DNA of 64,000 bases from Streptomyces sp. B3I8 (lineage in GTDB: Bacteria > Actinomycetota > Actinomycetes > Streptomycetales > Streptomycetaceae), in NCBI RefSeq assembly GCF_030816915.1, contig NZ_JAUSYN010000002.1, positions 4,663,501-4,727,500 on the forward strand. Direction: 5' to 3'. The notes under the pieces were generated by a model. That model saw nothing but the letters and a program-made list of their open reading frames with translations, was not told the DNA's origin and did not search any database. The position numbers were made by a program, and so were the translations under genes. Within the stretch, counting starts at the first letter, position 1. Each line of letters opens with the position of its first letter. Positions 34,477 through 43,977 of this stretch are shown here, piece after piece.

Positions 34477-35457
34477 GTGAGGATCTTCGGCAAGGCACGG
34501 CACCGGCCCTCCGCCTCCTGGCGGCAGGCCACCGACCGCGCGTTCACGCTGATCGGTGACGGCCGCTACGAGGACGCGGGCGCGCTGCTGACCCGCGCGG
34601 CGGACCTGGAACCCTGGCTGTCGGAGTCCTGGTTCAACCTCGCCCTGCTGCACAAGTTCCGGCACGACTGGGAGCAGGCGAGGGCGGCCGGACTGCGGGC
34701 CGTGGCGCTGCTGGACCGCGAGGCGGGCGCTCCCGACTGGTGGAACGTGGGCATCGCGGCCACCGCCCTCCAGGACTGGCCGTTGGCCCGCCGTGCCTGG
34801 CAGGCCTACGGGTTGCACGTACCAGGGGGCGCGAGCGTCGCCGGTGAGCCGGCCGGGATGGACCTCGGCAGCGCGGCCGTACGGCTTTCGCCCGAGGGTG
34901 AGGCCGAGGTGGTGTGGGGGCGCCGGCTGGATCCCGCGCGGATGGAGGTGCTGTCCATTCCGCTGCCGTCCTCCGGACGCCGCTGGGGCGAGGTCGTCCT
35001 GCACGACGGGGTGCCGCACGGGGAGCGGACCACGGCCGCCGGGCACGCCTTCCCCGTCTTCGACGAGATCGAGTTGTGGGCGCCCTCCCCGGTGCCGACG
35101 TGGGTGGTGCTCCTGGAGGCGGCCGCCGAGGAGGACCGCGACGCACTGGAGCGGCTCGCGGCCGACGCCGGTTACGCCGCCGAGGACTGGTCGTCCTCGG
35201 TGCGGCTGCTGTGCCGGCTGTGCTCGGAGTCCCGGATGCCCTCCGACGAGGGCGACGGCGAACACCTCGACCCGCACGACCACAGCGAGCCCGGACACCC
35301 CGGGCCGCTCGGTCACCGCACGGACGGCCAGCTCTGGGTGCCCGAGCGCGAGTGCGGCCTCGCGGCGCCCGCCGCGCTGGTGCGCGGACTGCTCGACGGC
35401 TGGGTGGCGGACTCCCCGGACTCGCGCGGCTGGCGGGACCTGGAAGAGGTCTGCTGA
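34477..35457 (+). CDS. Tetratricopeptide-repeat protein
   Basis: A 326-residue soluble protein. TPR-like helices occupy residues 10-110 (SWRQATDRAFTLIGDGRYEDAGAL, then SESWFNLALLHKFRHDWEQA and DWWNVGIAATALQDW). The C-terminal 200 residues are a second domain with conserved tryptophans and an ending GWRDLEEVC; I do not recognise it. A histidine/aspartate-rich linker (EHLDPHDHSEPGHPG) lies near residue 270. The GTG at 34477 follows GCGGGA and begins the conserved RIFGKARHRPS; the open frame extends to 34309 but is arginine-rich. It precedes the deformylase gene with a 183-bp gap. Confidence 0.82.
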   Translation: MRIFGKARHRPSASWRQATDRAFTLIGDGRYEDAGALLTRAADLEPWLSESWFNLALLHKFRHDWEQARAAGLRAVALLDREAGAPDWWNVGIAATALQDWPLARRAWQAYGLHVPGGASVAGEPAGMDLGSAAVRLSPEGEAEVVWGRRLDPARMEVLSIPLPSSGRRWGEVVLHDGVPHGERTTAAGHAFPVFDEIELWAPSPVPTWVVLLEAAAEEDRDALERLAADAGYAAEDWSSSVRLLCRLCSESRMPSDEGDGEHLDPHDHSEPGHPGPLGHRTDGQLWVPERECGLAAPAALVRGLLDGWVADSPDSRGWRDLEEVC

Positions 35458-35640
35458 GCGCGCGGTTGCGCGTGACGAGGTCGGTGTGACGGGGCCCGCG
35501 CGACGAGGTCCGCGTGACAAGGTCGCCGAGGCGCTCCGCGCGGGCCGGTCGGCCGTTCCCCGTAGGCTGTGCGGGACAACTCGGCGCCCCGAGAAGGCTC
35601 AGTCCCGAGAAGACACAGCGCAGGAAGGCGTACGTCGGCC

Positions 35641-36291
35641 ATGGCCCAGCAGGACACCGATCAGCAGCAGGCGGGCGTGCTCCCCGTCGACGACGAGGGG
35701 TACGTCATCGACACGGAGGACTGCGAGGCGCGCGAAGCCGCCTACCGCGAGCGCGGCACCTCCCGGCCGATCACCGTCGTCGGCAACCCGGTGCTGCACA
35801 AGGAGTGCAGGGACGTCACGGAGTTCGACGACGAGCTGGCGAAGCTGGTCGACGACATGTTCGCCAGCCAGCGCACCGCCGAGGGCGTGGGCCTGGCCGC
35901 CAACCAGGTCGGCGTCGACCTGAAGGTCTTCGTCTACGACTGCCCGGACGACGAGGGCGTGCGGCACGTCGGCGTGGTCTGCAACCCCAAGCTCGTCGAA
36001 CTGCCCACCGAGCGGCGCCGGTTGGACGACAACAACGAGGGCTGCCTGTCCGTGCCGACCGCGTACGTGGCGCTGGCCCGCCCCGACTACGCCGAGGTGA
36101 CCGGGCAGGACGAGAAGGGCAACCCGATCAGGGTCCGCGGCACCGGCTACTTCGCGCGCTGCCTCCAGCACGAGACGGACCACCTGTACGGGTACCTCTA
36201 CATCGACCGGCTCTCCAAGCGCGACCGCAAGGACGCGCTGCGGCAGATGGCCGAGAACGAGCCGCGCTACCCGATCGTGCCGAACGACTGA
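35641..36291 (+). CDS. def: Peptide deformylase
   Basis: A 216-residue Fe(II) peptide deformylase that removes the formyl group from nascent proteins. All three motifs are intact: [10 protein letters not shown] (motif I), EGCLSVP (motif II, metal cysteine) and QHETDHLYG (motif III, HExxH-type). A 40-residue acidic N-terminal extension precedes the domain. The ATG at 35641 is chosen over one 24 codons upstream that lies in a basic, nonconserved stretch. The gene follows the TPR gene and precedes the terpene cluster, from which it is separated by a strong terminator. Confidence 0.95.
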   Translation: MAQQDTDQQQAGVLPVDDEGYVIDTEDCEAREAAYRERGTSRPITVVGNPVLHKECRDVTEFDDELAKLVDDMFASQRTAEGVGLAANQVGVDLKVFVYDCPDDEGVRHVGVVCNPKLVELPTERRRLDDNNEGCLSVPTAYVALARPDYAEVTGQDEKGNPIRVRGTGYFARCLQHETDHLYGYLYIDRLSKRDRKDALRQMAENEPRYPIVPND

Positions 36292-36307
36292 CACGAAGCG
36301 CGAGCGA

Positions 36308-36349
36308 GCAGACCGCGCGACGAAGCAGACCGCGCGACCGAAGCAGACT
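36308..36349. repeat. Short tandem repeat after def
   Basis: Two and a third copies of a 17-18 bp unit beginning GCAGACCGCGCGAC (36308, 36325, 36343). Clustered GATCG motifs follow at 36360-36400. Confidence 0.75.
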
Positions 36350-36447
36350 GACTATGACCGGGTGCGATCGGACGCGATCGAATGTGATCGGAACTGGACT
36401 GATTGAAGGCTGAATAAATCTGTGACGGGTTGATCGCAGTGGCACTC

Positions 36448-36488
36448 ACGGCGCCCGTCCGGGGAAACCCTCCCCGGACGGGCGCCGT
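36448..36488. terminator. Strong terminator between def and eizA
   Basis: Perfect 17-bp stem, 36448-36464 with 36472-36488, loop AAACCCT, then TTGT. The rest of the 357-bp gap (36489-36648) is relatively AT-richer and probably holds the eizA promoter, but no clear -35/-10 pair stands out. Confidence 0.9.
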
Positions 36489-36648
36489 TGTACGTATGTT
36501 CAGTTGCCACGTAGGCGATCAACATGGCAAATCCGTTCCCAAAGCGGTCAGTTGTGTAGCTGAATGGAAAGTGCGGGGATACGCAACGGCGCGCGCCCGG
36601 GCACGGGGGGCGGTGCGCCGCCGACCGGCTGCTGAGAGGGGCTTGTTC

Positions 36649-37734
36649 GTGTCAGCTTTCCCACACAGCACTTCACCCACCACCACCGCGGTCACGGTTC
36701 CACCGGCGCTCTCGCTGCCGATGATCGAGGCCGCGTTTCCCCGGCGACTGCACCCGTATTGGCCCCGGCTCCAGGAGAACACCCGTTCCTGGTTGCTGGA
36801 AAGGCGGCTGATGCCGGCGGAGAAGGTGCGCGAATATGCCGACGGTCTGTGCTACACGGACTTGATGGCCGGCTACTACCTCGGCGCCCCCGACGACGTG
36901 CTCCAGGCGATAGCGGACTACAGTGCCTGGTTCTTCGTCTGGGACGACCGGCACGACCGTGACGTGGTCCACGGCAGGACGGCCGCCTGGCGCCGGCTGC
37001 GGACACGACTGCACACGGCCCTGGACTCACCCACGTCCCACCTGCACCACGAGGACCCGTTGGTCGCGGGGTTCGCGGACAGTGTGCTGCGCCTGTTCGC
37101 GTTCTGCGGGCGGACCTGGAACGCACGCTTCGCCCGGCACTTTCACGCGGTGATCGAGGCCTACGACAGGGAGTTCCGCAACCGCCTCGCCGGCCGGGTC
37201 CCCACGGTCGAGGAGTACCTCGAACTGCGCCGGCTCACCTTCGCCCACTGGATCTGGACCGATCTGCTCGAACCGAGCGCGGGACGGGAGTTACCGGACC
37301 CCGTGCGAAAACATCCCGTTTACCGGCGGGCGGCACTGCTCAGCCAGGAATTCGCCGCCTGGTACAACGACCTGTGCTCGCTGCCCAAGGAAATTGCGGG
37401 GAATGAGGTCCACAATCTCGGTATCAGTCTGGTACGGCATCGTAAAATGACACTTCCGGAAGCCGTCACGGAACTGCGGCGGCGTATCTCGGACTGCATC
37501 GACGAATTCCTGATCGCCGAGCGGGATGCCCTGCGTTTCGCCGACACGCTCGACGACGGCACCGTACCCGGCAAGGAACTCAGCATCGCCGTGAAGTCAT
37601 GCGTCATCAATATGCGGAACTGGTTCAGCACCGTCTACTGGTTCCACCACGAATCCGGCCGGTACCGCGTCGACAGCTGGGAGGACAGCGCCACACCCCC
37701 GTACGTCACGAACGAAACGGAAGGTGAGAAATGA
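36649..37734 (+). CDS. eizA: (+)-epi-isozizaene synthase (sesquiterpene cyclase)
   Basis: A 361-residue class I terpene synthase that cyclises farnesyl diphosphate to epi-isozizaene, the albaflavenone precursor. The aspartate-rich motif is D99-D100-R101-H102-D103 (VWDDRHD), and the NSE/DTE-type metal motif is NDLCSLPKE. The C-terminal [11 protein letters not shown] contains the RY pair that contacts diphosphate. Length and these motifs match the S. coelicolor enzyme as I recall it. The GTG at 36649 follows GAGAGGGG and gives the same length. It overlaps the cytochrome P450 gene as ATGA, so both are co-translated. Codon use includes rarer A/T-ending codons than in neighbouring genes, as common for secondary-metabolism genes. 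Confidence 0.95.
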   Translation: MSAFPHSTSPTTTAVTVPPALSLPMIEAAFPRRLHPYWPRLQENTRSWLLERRLMPAEKVREYADGLCYTDLMAGYYLGAPDDVLQAIADYSAWFFVWDDRHDRDVVHGRTAAWRRLRTRLHTALDSPTSHLHHEDPLVAGFADSVLRLFAFCGRTWNARFARHFHAVIEAYDREFRNRLAGRVPTVEEYLELRRLTFAHWIWTDLLEPSAGRELPDPVRKHPVYRRAALLSQEFAAWYNDLCSLPKEIAGNEVHNLGISLVRHRKMTLPEAVTELRRRISDCIDEFLIAERDALRFADTLDDGTVPGKELSIAVKSCVINMRNWFSTVYWFHHESGRYRVDSWEDSATPPYVTNETEGEK

Positions 37735-39113
37735 CCCTGGAATCGAGCATCCAGCCGACGGCCCCCGAGCCCCGCCCCGCCGCCCCGCTGCCCGACCCGC
37801 CCCTGGCGGGCGGCGCCGTCCCGCTCCTCGGACACGGGTGGAAACTGGTGCGCGACCCCCTCGGCTTCCTGTCCCGGCTGCGCGCCCACGGCGACGTCGT
37901 ACGGCTCGCGCTGGGACCGAAGACCGTGTACGCCGTCACCACCCCCGAGCTCACCGGCGCCGTCGCCCTCAGCCCCGACTACAGGATCGGCGGGCCGCTC
38001 TGGGAGTCCCTGGAGGGCCTGCTCGGCAAGGAGGGCGTGGCCACCGCCAACGGGCCCACCCACCGACGGCAGCGGCGCACCATCCAGCCGGCCTTCCGGC
38101 TCGACGTCATCCCCGAGTACGGGCCGGTCATGGAGGAGGAGGCGCACGCCCTCACCGAGCGCTGGCGCCCCGGCGAGACCGTCGACTGCACCTCCGAGTC
38201 CTTCCGTGTCGCCGTGCGCATCGCGGCCCGCTGTCTGCTGCGCGGCGACTACATGGACGAGCGCGCCGAGCGGCTCTGCGTCGCCCTCGCCACCGTCTTC
38301 CGCGGTATGTACCGGCGCATGGTGATACCCGCGGGACCGCTCTACCGGCTGCCGCTCCCGGGCAACCGCGCATTCGACCGGGCGCTGGCCGATCTGCACC
38401 TCCTGGTCGACGAGATCGTCGCCGAACGCCGGGCATCCGGTCAAAAGCCGGACGATTTGCTGACGGCTTTGCTGGCGGCGAAGGACGAGAATGACGAGCC
38501 CATCGGGGAACAGGAGATCCACGACCAGGTCGTCGCGATACTCACGCCCGGAAGCGAGACCGTGGCCTCCACGGTCATGTGGCTGCTTCAGGTTCTCGCG
38601 GCCCACCCCGAACAGGCCGAAAAGGTGGCAGCGGAGGTCGAGTCCGTCACCGGCGGCCGGCCCGTCGCATTCGCGGACGTACGCAGTCTGACGCACACCA
38701 ACAATGTCGTCGTCGAGGCGATGCGGCTGCGTCCCGCGGTATGGATTCTCACCCGCCGGGCGGTGACCGAGACGGAACTCGGCGGGTTCCGCATTCCGGC
38801 CGGCGCCGACATCGTGTACAGCCCGTACGCGATCCAGCGCGACCCGAGGTCGTACGACCGGAACCTGGAGTTCGACCCCGACCGATGGCTTCCGGAGCGC
38901 GCCAGGGACGTACCCAAGCACGCCATGAGCCCGTTCAGCACGGGCAACCGCAAGTGCCCCAGCGACCACTTCTCGATGGCCCAGCTCACGCTGATCACGG
39001 CCGCCGTGGCGCGCACCTGGCGGCTCGAACAGGTCGCGGGTTCGAACGACGCGACCCGGGTGGGCATCACCCTGCGCCCGCACCGGCTGCTGCTCAGGCC
39101 CGTCCCCAGGTGA
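37731..39113 (+). CDS. Cytochrome P450 CYP170 family (albaflavenone synthase)
   Basis: A 460-residue P450 that oxidises epi-isozizaene through albaflavenols to albaflavenone. The I-helix motif is TPGSETVAS, ExxR is in VEAMRLRP, and the haem cysteine is about Cys409 in [13 protein letters not shown]. This haem loop departs from the usual FGxGxHxCxG, with serine and aspartate after the cysteine, as in CYP170A1. CYP170A1 is also reported to moonlight as a farnesene synthase; whether this protein does is not decidable here. No ferredoxin or reductase gene is adjacent, so electrons must come from elsewhere. The start overlaps the eizA stop. Confidence 0.94.
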   Translation: MTLESSIQPTAPEPRPAAPLPDPPLAGGAVPLLGHGWKLVRDPLGFLSRLRAHGDVVRLALGPKTVYAVTTPELTGAVALSPDYRIGGPLWESLEGLLGKEGVATANGPTHRRQRRTIQPAFRLDVIPEYGPVMEEEAHALTERWRPGETVDCTSESFRVAVRIAARCLLRGDYMDERAERLCVALATVFRGMYRRMVIPAGPLYRLPLPGNRAFDRALADLHLLVDEIVAERRASGQKPDDLLTALLAAKDENDEPIGEQEIHDQVVAILTPGSETVASTVMWLLQVLAAHPEQAEKVAAEVESVTGGRPVAFADVRSLTHTNNVVVEAMRLRPAVWILTRRAVTETELGGFRIPAGADIVYSPYAIQRDPRSYDRNLEFDPDRWLPERARDVPKHAMSPFSTGNRKCPSDHFSMAQLTLITAAVARTWRLEQVAGSNDATRVGITLRPHRLLLRPVPR

Positions 39114-39177
39114 GGCCGCGTCGGGCGCGGAGTTGACGCGACGAGGCCGGGCGGGTGCCGGGAGAATGCCCGGACCG

Positions 39178-39261
39178 CCGGCCAAGAAGGGGCGGGTGTC
39201 CGGCACCGGCCAAGAAGGGGCGGGTGCCCGGCACCGGCCAAGAGGGGGCGGGTGTCCTGTG
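39178..39261. repeat. Three 28-bp tandem repeats after the P450 gene
   Basis: Copies at 39178, 39206 and 39234 share CCGGCCAAGAAGGGGCGGGT. The first two differ at one position (GTGTCC or GTGCCC); the third diverges at its end, where it becomes the left arm of the terminator. Confidence 0.9.
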
Positions 39262-39282
39262 GTCCGGGCACCCGCCCTCTCT
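39241..39282. terminator. Terminator between P450 and nrdS genes
   Basis: GC-rich arms AGAGGGGGCGGGTG and CACCCGCCCTCT pair with a small bulge. The left arm is formed from the third tandem repeat. The hairpin sits between convergent genes, so it can act in both directions. Confidence 0.75.
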
Positions 39283-40283
39283 CAGGCGGCCGCCCCCGGT
39301 TCCGTCTCCGGCTCCGTGATCCGGGCCGCCGGGCCCCGGAACGTGCGCCGGTACGCCTGCGGGGTCGTGCCCAGCGCGCGCACGAACTGGTGGCGCAGGG
39401 CCGCCGCGTTGCCGAACCCGGTGCGGCCCGCGATCGCGTCTGTCGTCTCGTCGGTGCCCTCCAGCAGCCGCTGGGCCAGCAGCACCCGCTGGCGCAGGAT
39501 CCAGCGGTACGGGGTGGTGCCCGTCTCCTGCTGGAAGCGGCGGGCGAAGGTGCGCGGCGACATGTGGGCGCGGGTGGCGAGCTGCTCGACCGTCACCTCC
39601 TCGTCGAGGTGCCGCTCCATCCAGATCAGCACCTCCCCGACGGTGTCGCACCGGTTTCGGGGCAGCGGGCGCTCGATGAACTGCGCCTGGCCGCCGTCCC
39701 GGTGCGGCGGCACGACCATCCGCCGGGCGATCCGGTTCGCCACCTCCTGGCCCTGCTCCTTGCGCACCAGGTGCAGACAGGCGTCGATCCCGGCGGCCGT
39801 GCCGGCGGAGGTGATCACGGGGTCCTCGTCCACGTAGAGCACGTCCGGCTCGACCCGTGCCCGCGGGTGAAGCCGGGCGAGGTGCTCCGCGTGCCGCCAG
39901 TGCGCCGCGCAGCGCCGGCCGTCGAGCAGCCCGGCGGCACCCAGTACGAAGACGCCGGAGCACACGCTGAGCACCCGGGCGCCCCGCCCGGCGGCCTCGC
40001 GCAGCGCCCGGAGCAGTTCGGGCGGGAAGTCGCGGGTCTCGAAGCCGTCGCCCGCGGGTACGGCGACCAGGTCGGCCTCCGCCAGCCGCTCCAGACCGTA
40101 CGGCGTGGAGAAGGTCAGGCCCGGCACATGGGTGCCGAGCCTCGGGCCCTCGGCGGAGACCACCGCGAAGTCGTACACGGGCAGCCCCTCGTCGCTCCGG
40201 TCGATCCCGAAGACCTCGCACACGACGGCCAGTTCGAAGGGGTGGACGCCGTCCAGCATGACGGCGGCGACATTGCGCAGCAT
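39282..40283 (-). CDS. nrdS: AraC-family regulator NrdS (GlxA type)
   Basis: A 333-residue regulator. The N-terminal domain is DJ-1/PfpI-like (VAAVMLDGVHPFELAVV; cysteine elbow VLSVCSGVFVLGAAG), and the C-terminal AraC HTH includes LATRAHMSPRTFARRFQQETG and TDAIAGRTGFGNAAALRHQF. It is the third gene of the nrdABS arrangement known from S. coelicolor. There is a 251-bp gap between nrdB and nrdS, occupied by an oppositely oriented small gene, so co-transcription is not certain here. The nrdS role is unclear even in S. coelicolor. The ATG at 40283 has a weak ribosome-binding site. Confidence 0.88.
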   Translation of the reverse strand: MLRNVAAVMLDGVHPFELAVVCEVFGIDRSDEGLPVYDFAVVSAEGPRLGTHVPGLTFSTPYGLERLAEADLVAVPAGDGFETRDFPPELLRALREAAGRGARVLSVCSGVFVLGAAGLLDGRRCAAHWRHAEHLARLHPRARVEPDVLYVDEDPVITSAGTAAGIDACLHLVRKEQGQEVANRIARRMVVPPHRDGGQAQFIERPLPRNRCDTVGEVLIWMERHLDEEVTVEQLATRAHMSPRTFARRFQQETGTTPYRWILRQRVLLAQRLLEGTDETTDAIAGRTGFGNAAALRHQFVRALGTTPQAYRRTFRGPAARITEPETEPGAAA

Positions 40284-40376
40284 GGGAACAGTGTGCCTCG
40301 GCGGTGGCAGGAAATCGAGGGTGTGCGGCAGTCCTGCCACTGACGCCGGGGAGCCCGCGGCGCGAAGGTGGGACAC

Positions 40377-40622
40377 ATGGACACGACACACGCACAGGCA
40401 CTCGTCGGAATGCTGGCCGTCCTCGGCCTCCTCGCCCTGATCACCCTGCCCGCCCTGATCGGCGTCGTCCACGATCGGCGCGTGGACCGGCAGATCAGGG
40501 CGGCCCGGGAACAGCGGGAGGGGGAGGAGAGCGGTCAGAAGTCCTCGTCGAAGCCGACCGAGCCCTCCACCGCGACCTGGTACGCCGACGCCCGGCGCTC
40601 GAAGAAGTTGGTCAACTCCTGA
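40377..40622 (+). CDS. Small membrane protein, 3' end antisense to nrdB
   Basis: An 81-residue protein with one transmembrane helix (LVGMLAVLGLLALITLPALIG, about residues 9-29) and a charged cytoplasmic tail. The ATG at 40377 follows AAGGTGGG; a GTG at 40368 is in frame. The last 88 bp overlap the 3' end of nrdB on the other strand, so the final 28 residues are constrained by nrdB coding. It lies between nrdS and nrdB facing the other way. The family is not recognised. The TM segment and ribosome-binding site support it; the antisense part argues for caution. Confidence 0.6.
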   Translation: MDTTHAQALVGMLAVLGLLALITLPALIGVVHDRRVDRQIRAAREQREGEESGQKSSSKPTEPSTATWYADARRSKKLVNS

Positions 40623-41551
40623 ACACCCTGGAGTTCCATGAAGGAGAACGGGTTCTCCGAGCCGTACACGGGAGCGAAACCGAGCCGCACCAGCCGCTGG
40701 TCGGCGACGCACTCCAGGTACTGCCGCATGGACTCGGTGTTCATCCCCGGGAGGCCGTCACCGCACAGGTCGCGCGCGAACTGCAGCTCGGCCTCGACGG
40801 CCTCCCGCAGCATGTCGGTCACCTGCAGGCGGAGCTCCTCGTCGAAGAGGCCGGGCTCCTCCTTGCGGACGGTGTCGACCACGTCGAACGCGAACGACAT
40901 GTGCATCGTCTCGTCCCGGAAGACCCAGTTGGTGCCGGTGGCCAGGCCGTGCAGCAGCCCCCGGGCCCGGAACCAGTAGACGTAGGCGAACGCGCCGTAG
41001 AAGAACAGACCCTCGATGCACGCGGCGAAGCAGATCAGGTTCAGCAGGAAGCGCCGGCGGTCGGCCCTCGTCTCCAGCCGGTCCAGTCTCTCCACCGAGT
41101 CCATCCACCGGAAGCAGAACTCGGCCTTCTCCCGGATGGAGGGGATGTTCTCCACGGCCGCGAAGGCCGCGGCCCGGTCGTCGGGGTCCGGCAGGTAGGT
41201 GTCGAGGAGCGTCAGATAGAACTGGACGTGGACGGCCTCCTCGAAGAGCTGGCGGGACAGGTAGAGCCGGGCCTCGGGGGAGTTGATGTGCTTGTAGAGG
41301 GTCAGCACCAGGTTGTTCGCGACGATCGAGTCACCGGTGGCGAAGAAGGCCACCAGCCGGCCGATGAGGTGCTGTTCCTCGGGGCTGAGCCGGGCGAGGT
41401 CGGCGACGTCCGAGTGGAGGTCGACCTCCTCCACGTGCCAGGTGTTCTTGATCGCGTCCCGGTAGCGCTCGTAGAAGTCCGGGTAGCGCATGGGACGCAG
41501 GGTCAGTTCGAAGCCCGGGTCGAGCAGGTTCTTCGTGCGGTCGTTCGTCAC
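40535..41551 (-). CDS. nrdB: Ribonucleotide reductase class Ia, beta subunit
   Basis: A 338-residue R2 radical-generating subunit. Iron ligands are visible in FEEAVHVQFY and in RDETMHMSFAFD. The tyrosine four residues after the histidine (HVQFY) is in the position of the E. coli Tyr122 radical, so this is a tyrosyl-radical enzyme and not the class Ic Phe type. The C-terminus ends SVGFDEDF, the acidic peptide that docks on NrdA. The GTG at 41551 overlaps the nrdA stop as GTGA, so subunits are made together. Confidence 0.96.
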   Translation of the reverse strand: MTNDRTKNLLDPGFELTLRPMRYPDFYERYRDAIKNTWHVEEVDLHSDVADLARLSPEEQHLIGRLVAFFATGDSIVANNLVLTLYKHINSPEARLYLSRQLFEEAVHVQFYLTLLDTYLPDPDDRAAAFAAVENIPSIREKAEFCFRWMDSVERLDRLETRADRRRFLLNLICFAACIEGLFFYGAFAYVYWFRARGLLHGLATGTNWVFRDETMHMSFAFDVVDTVRKEEPGLFDEELRLQVTDMLREAVEAELQFARDLCGDGLPGMNTESMRQYLECVADQRLVRLGFAPVYGSENPFSFMELQGVQELTNFFERRASAYQVAVEGSVGFDEDF

Positions 41552-43977
41552 TGGCAGGCCTCGCAGGACTCGGGGTTCTCCAGGGAGCAGGCGATCGCCT
41601 CGGGATCGGGGGCGGCCTGCACGGGGACGGTGGCACGGGCGGCCGCACGCGCGATCCGCGTCGCCGGACGCGAACGCAGGTAGTAGGTGGTCTTCAACCC
41701 CTGCTTCCAGGCGTACGCGTACATCGAGGAGAGCTTCCCGATGGTCGGCGTCTCCAGGAACAGGTTCAGCGACTGGGCCTGGTCGAGGTAGGGGGTGCGG
41801 GCGGCGGCCATGTCGATCAGGCCGCGCTGCGGGATCTCCCAGGCGGTGCGGTACAGGCGCCGCACGTCCTCGGGGATCCGGGCGAGGTCCCGCACGGAGC
41901 CGTTGGACTCGCGCAGCGCCTCACGGGTGCGGGCGTCCCACACGCCGAGCCGCTTGAGATCGTCCACCAGGTACGAGTTGACCTGGAGGAACTCGCCGGA
42001 CAGCGTCTCGCGCTTGAACAGGTTGGACACCTGCGGCTCGATGCATTCGTAGACACCGGCGATCGAGGCGATGGTCGCGGTCGGCGCGACCGCGAGGAGC
42101 AGGGAGTTGCGCAGCCCGGTCGTGGCCATGCGCGCGCGCAGCGCCGCCCAGCGCTTCGGCCAGGTGAACTCCACGCCGTAGTGGTCGGGATGCAGCACGC
42201 CCCGGGCCGTACGGGTCTCCTCCCAGGCCGGCGCGGGCCCGTTGCGCTCGGCGAGGTCGGCGGAGGTCTCGTACGCGGCGAGCATGATCCGCTCGGCGAC
42301 GCGGGTGGACAGGGCCTTCGCCGCGGGCGAGTCGAAGGGCAGGCGCAGTTGGAAGAAGACGTCCTGCAGGCCCATCACGCCCAGGCCGACCGGACGCCAG
42401 CGGGCGTTGGAGCGCCCGGCCTGCTCGGTCGGGTAGAAGTTGATGTCGACGACCCGGTCGAGGAAGGTGACGGCGGTGCGGACGGCGGCGTCCAGCCGCT
42501 CCCAGTCCATGTCGCCGCCCGCCCGGTTGACGAAGGCGCCGAGATTGACCGAGCCCAGGTTGCAGACCGCCGTCTCCCCGTCGTCCGTGACCTCGAGGAT
42601 CTCCGTGCACAGATTGGAGGAGTGCACGACGTGGCCCGGGGTCGCGGTCTGGTTCGCCGTCCGGTTGGCGGTGTCCTTGAAGGTCATCCAACCGGTGCCG
42701 GTCGCCGCCAGGGTGCGCATCATGCGGCCGTACAGCTCGCGGGCGGGCAGCGTCCTGCGGGCGAGCCCGGCCTCCTCCGCCCCGCGGTAGGCCGCGTCGA
42801 ACTCCTCGCCCCACAGGTCGACCAGTTCCGGTACGTCGGCGGGGGAGAACAGTGACCAGTCCGCGTCGGCCTCGACCCGGCGCATGAACTCGTCCGGGAT
42901 CCAGTGCGCGAGGTTGAGGTTGTGGGTGCGGCGGGCGTCCTCGCCGGTGTTGTCGCGCAGTTCGAGGAACTCCTCGATGTCCGCGTGCCAGGTCTCCAGG
43001 TAGACCGCGGCCGCGCCCTTGCGCCGGCCGCCCTGGTTCACGGCGGCGACCGAGGCGTCCAGGGTCTTCAGGAACGGCACGATCCCGCCCGAGTGCCCGT
43101 TGGTGCCGCGGATCAGGGCGCCGCGGGAACGGATGCGCGAGTACGCGATGCCGATGCCGCCCGCGTGCTTGGAGAGGCGGGCGACCTGGTGGTAGCGGGC
43201 GTAGATCGAGTCCAGCTCGTCCTCGGGGGAGTCGAGGAGGAAGCAGGAGGACATCTGGGGGTGACGGGTCCCGGAGTTGAACAGGGTGGGGGAGGAGGGC
43301 AGGTACTCCAGGCGGCTCATCAGGCCGTGGAGCGCGGCCACTTCGTCGACGGCACGGTCCGTGCCGTCCGCGCGGGGACGGGCCCCCTCCTCGGTCTCGG
43401 CGAGCCCCGCGGCCACCCGCAGCAGGAAGTGCTGGGGCGTCTCGATCACCTTGCGGGTGACGGGGTGGCGCAGCAGATAGCGGGTGTACAGGGTGCGCAG
43501 GCCGAAGTAGCCGAAGCGGTCGTCGGCGTCGGGGTCGACGAGCGCGTCCAGCCGTGCGGCGTGGCGGCGGACGAACGCGGCGGTCCGGTCGGCGACGAGG
43601 CCCTCCCGGTGGCCGACGGCCACGGAGGAGGTGAACGACGTGACGCCCTGGGAGGCGGCCTCGGTACGGATGCCGAGCGTCAGCAGGCGGGCGGCCAGCC
43701 GGGAGTGGGCGGGGTCCTCGGAGATGAGGCCGGCGGCCGCCTCGGTCGCCAGTTCGCGCAGCTCGTCCTCGTCGGCGTGCCGGGAGCGGCCGCGCAGGGC
43801 CGCGGCGGCGACCCGGCCGGGGTCGGCGTCGGGGAGGTCGGCGGTCAGCGCGGTGAGGGTCCGCAGGAGGGCGGCGCCGGGACCGTCCGGACCGTCGGGG
43901 CTGTTCGAGCCGTCGAGGCCACCGGGTTCCTCGGTCGCGGGGGATGCCGGGGCCGGTCGGGCCGGGGCGGTGGTCAT
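41548..43977 (-). CDS. nrdA: Ribonucleotide reductase class Ia, alpha subunit, degenerate ATP cone
   Basis: An 809-residue R1 catalytic subunit. Active-site cysteines are in QMSSCFLL, SSNLCTEI (thiyl radical) and AVCNLGSVNL. The C-terminal redox pair is ESCEACQ. The specificity-site region and substrate loops are complete. The N-terminus is unusual: the ATP-cone signature VxKRDG is missing. A Pro/Ala/Gly stretch (residues 1-40) leads into LLRTLTALTADLP and then a recognisable second half, AAAGLISEDPAHSRLAARLL. Overall activity control by dATP may thus be lost. The ATG at 43977 follows GGGAGAGC. It is expressed behind a cobalamin riboswitch and NrdR-like boxes. Confidence 0.96.
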   Translation of the reverse strand: MTTAPARPAPASPATEEPGGLDGSNSPDGPDGPGAALLRTLTALTADLPDADPGRVAAAALRGRSRHADEDELRELATEAAAGLISEDPAHSRLAARLLTLGIRTEAASQGVTSFTSSVAVGHREGLVADRTAAFVRRHAARLDALVDPDADDRFGYFGLRTLYTRYLLRHPVTRKVIETPQHFLLRVAAGLAETEEGARPRADGTDRAVDEVAALHGLMSRLEYLPSSPTLFNSGTRHPQMSSCFLLDSPEDELDSIYARYHQVARLSKHAGGIGIAYSRIRSRGALIRGTNGHSGGIVPFLKTLDASVAAVNQGGRRKGAAAVYLETWHADIEEFLELRDNTGEDARRTHNLNLAHWIPDEFMRRVEADADWSLFSPADVPELVDLWGEEFDAAYRGAEEAGLARRTLPARELYGRMMRTLAATGTGWMTFKDTANRTANQTATPGHVVHSSNLCTEILEVTDDGETAVCNLGSVNLGAFVNRAGGDMDWERLDAAVRTAVTFLDRVVDINFYPTEQAGRSNARWRPVGLGVMGLQDVFFQLRLPFDSPAAKALSTRVAERIMLAAYETSADLAERNGPAPAWEETRTARGVLHPDHYGVEFTWPKRWAALRARMATTGLRNSLLLAVAPTATIASIAGVYECIEPQVSNLFKRETLSGEFLQVNSYLVDDLKRLGVWDARTREALRESNGSVRDLARIPEDVRRLYRTAWEIPQRGLIDMAAARTPYLDQAQSLNLFLETPTIGKLSSMYAYAWKQGLKTTYYLRSRPATRIARAAARATVPVQAAPDPEAIACSLENPESCEACQ

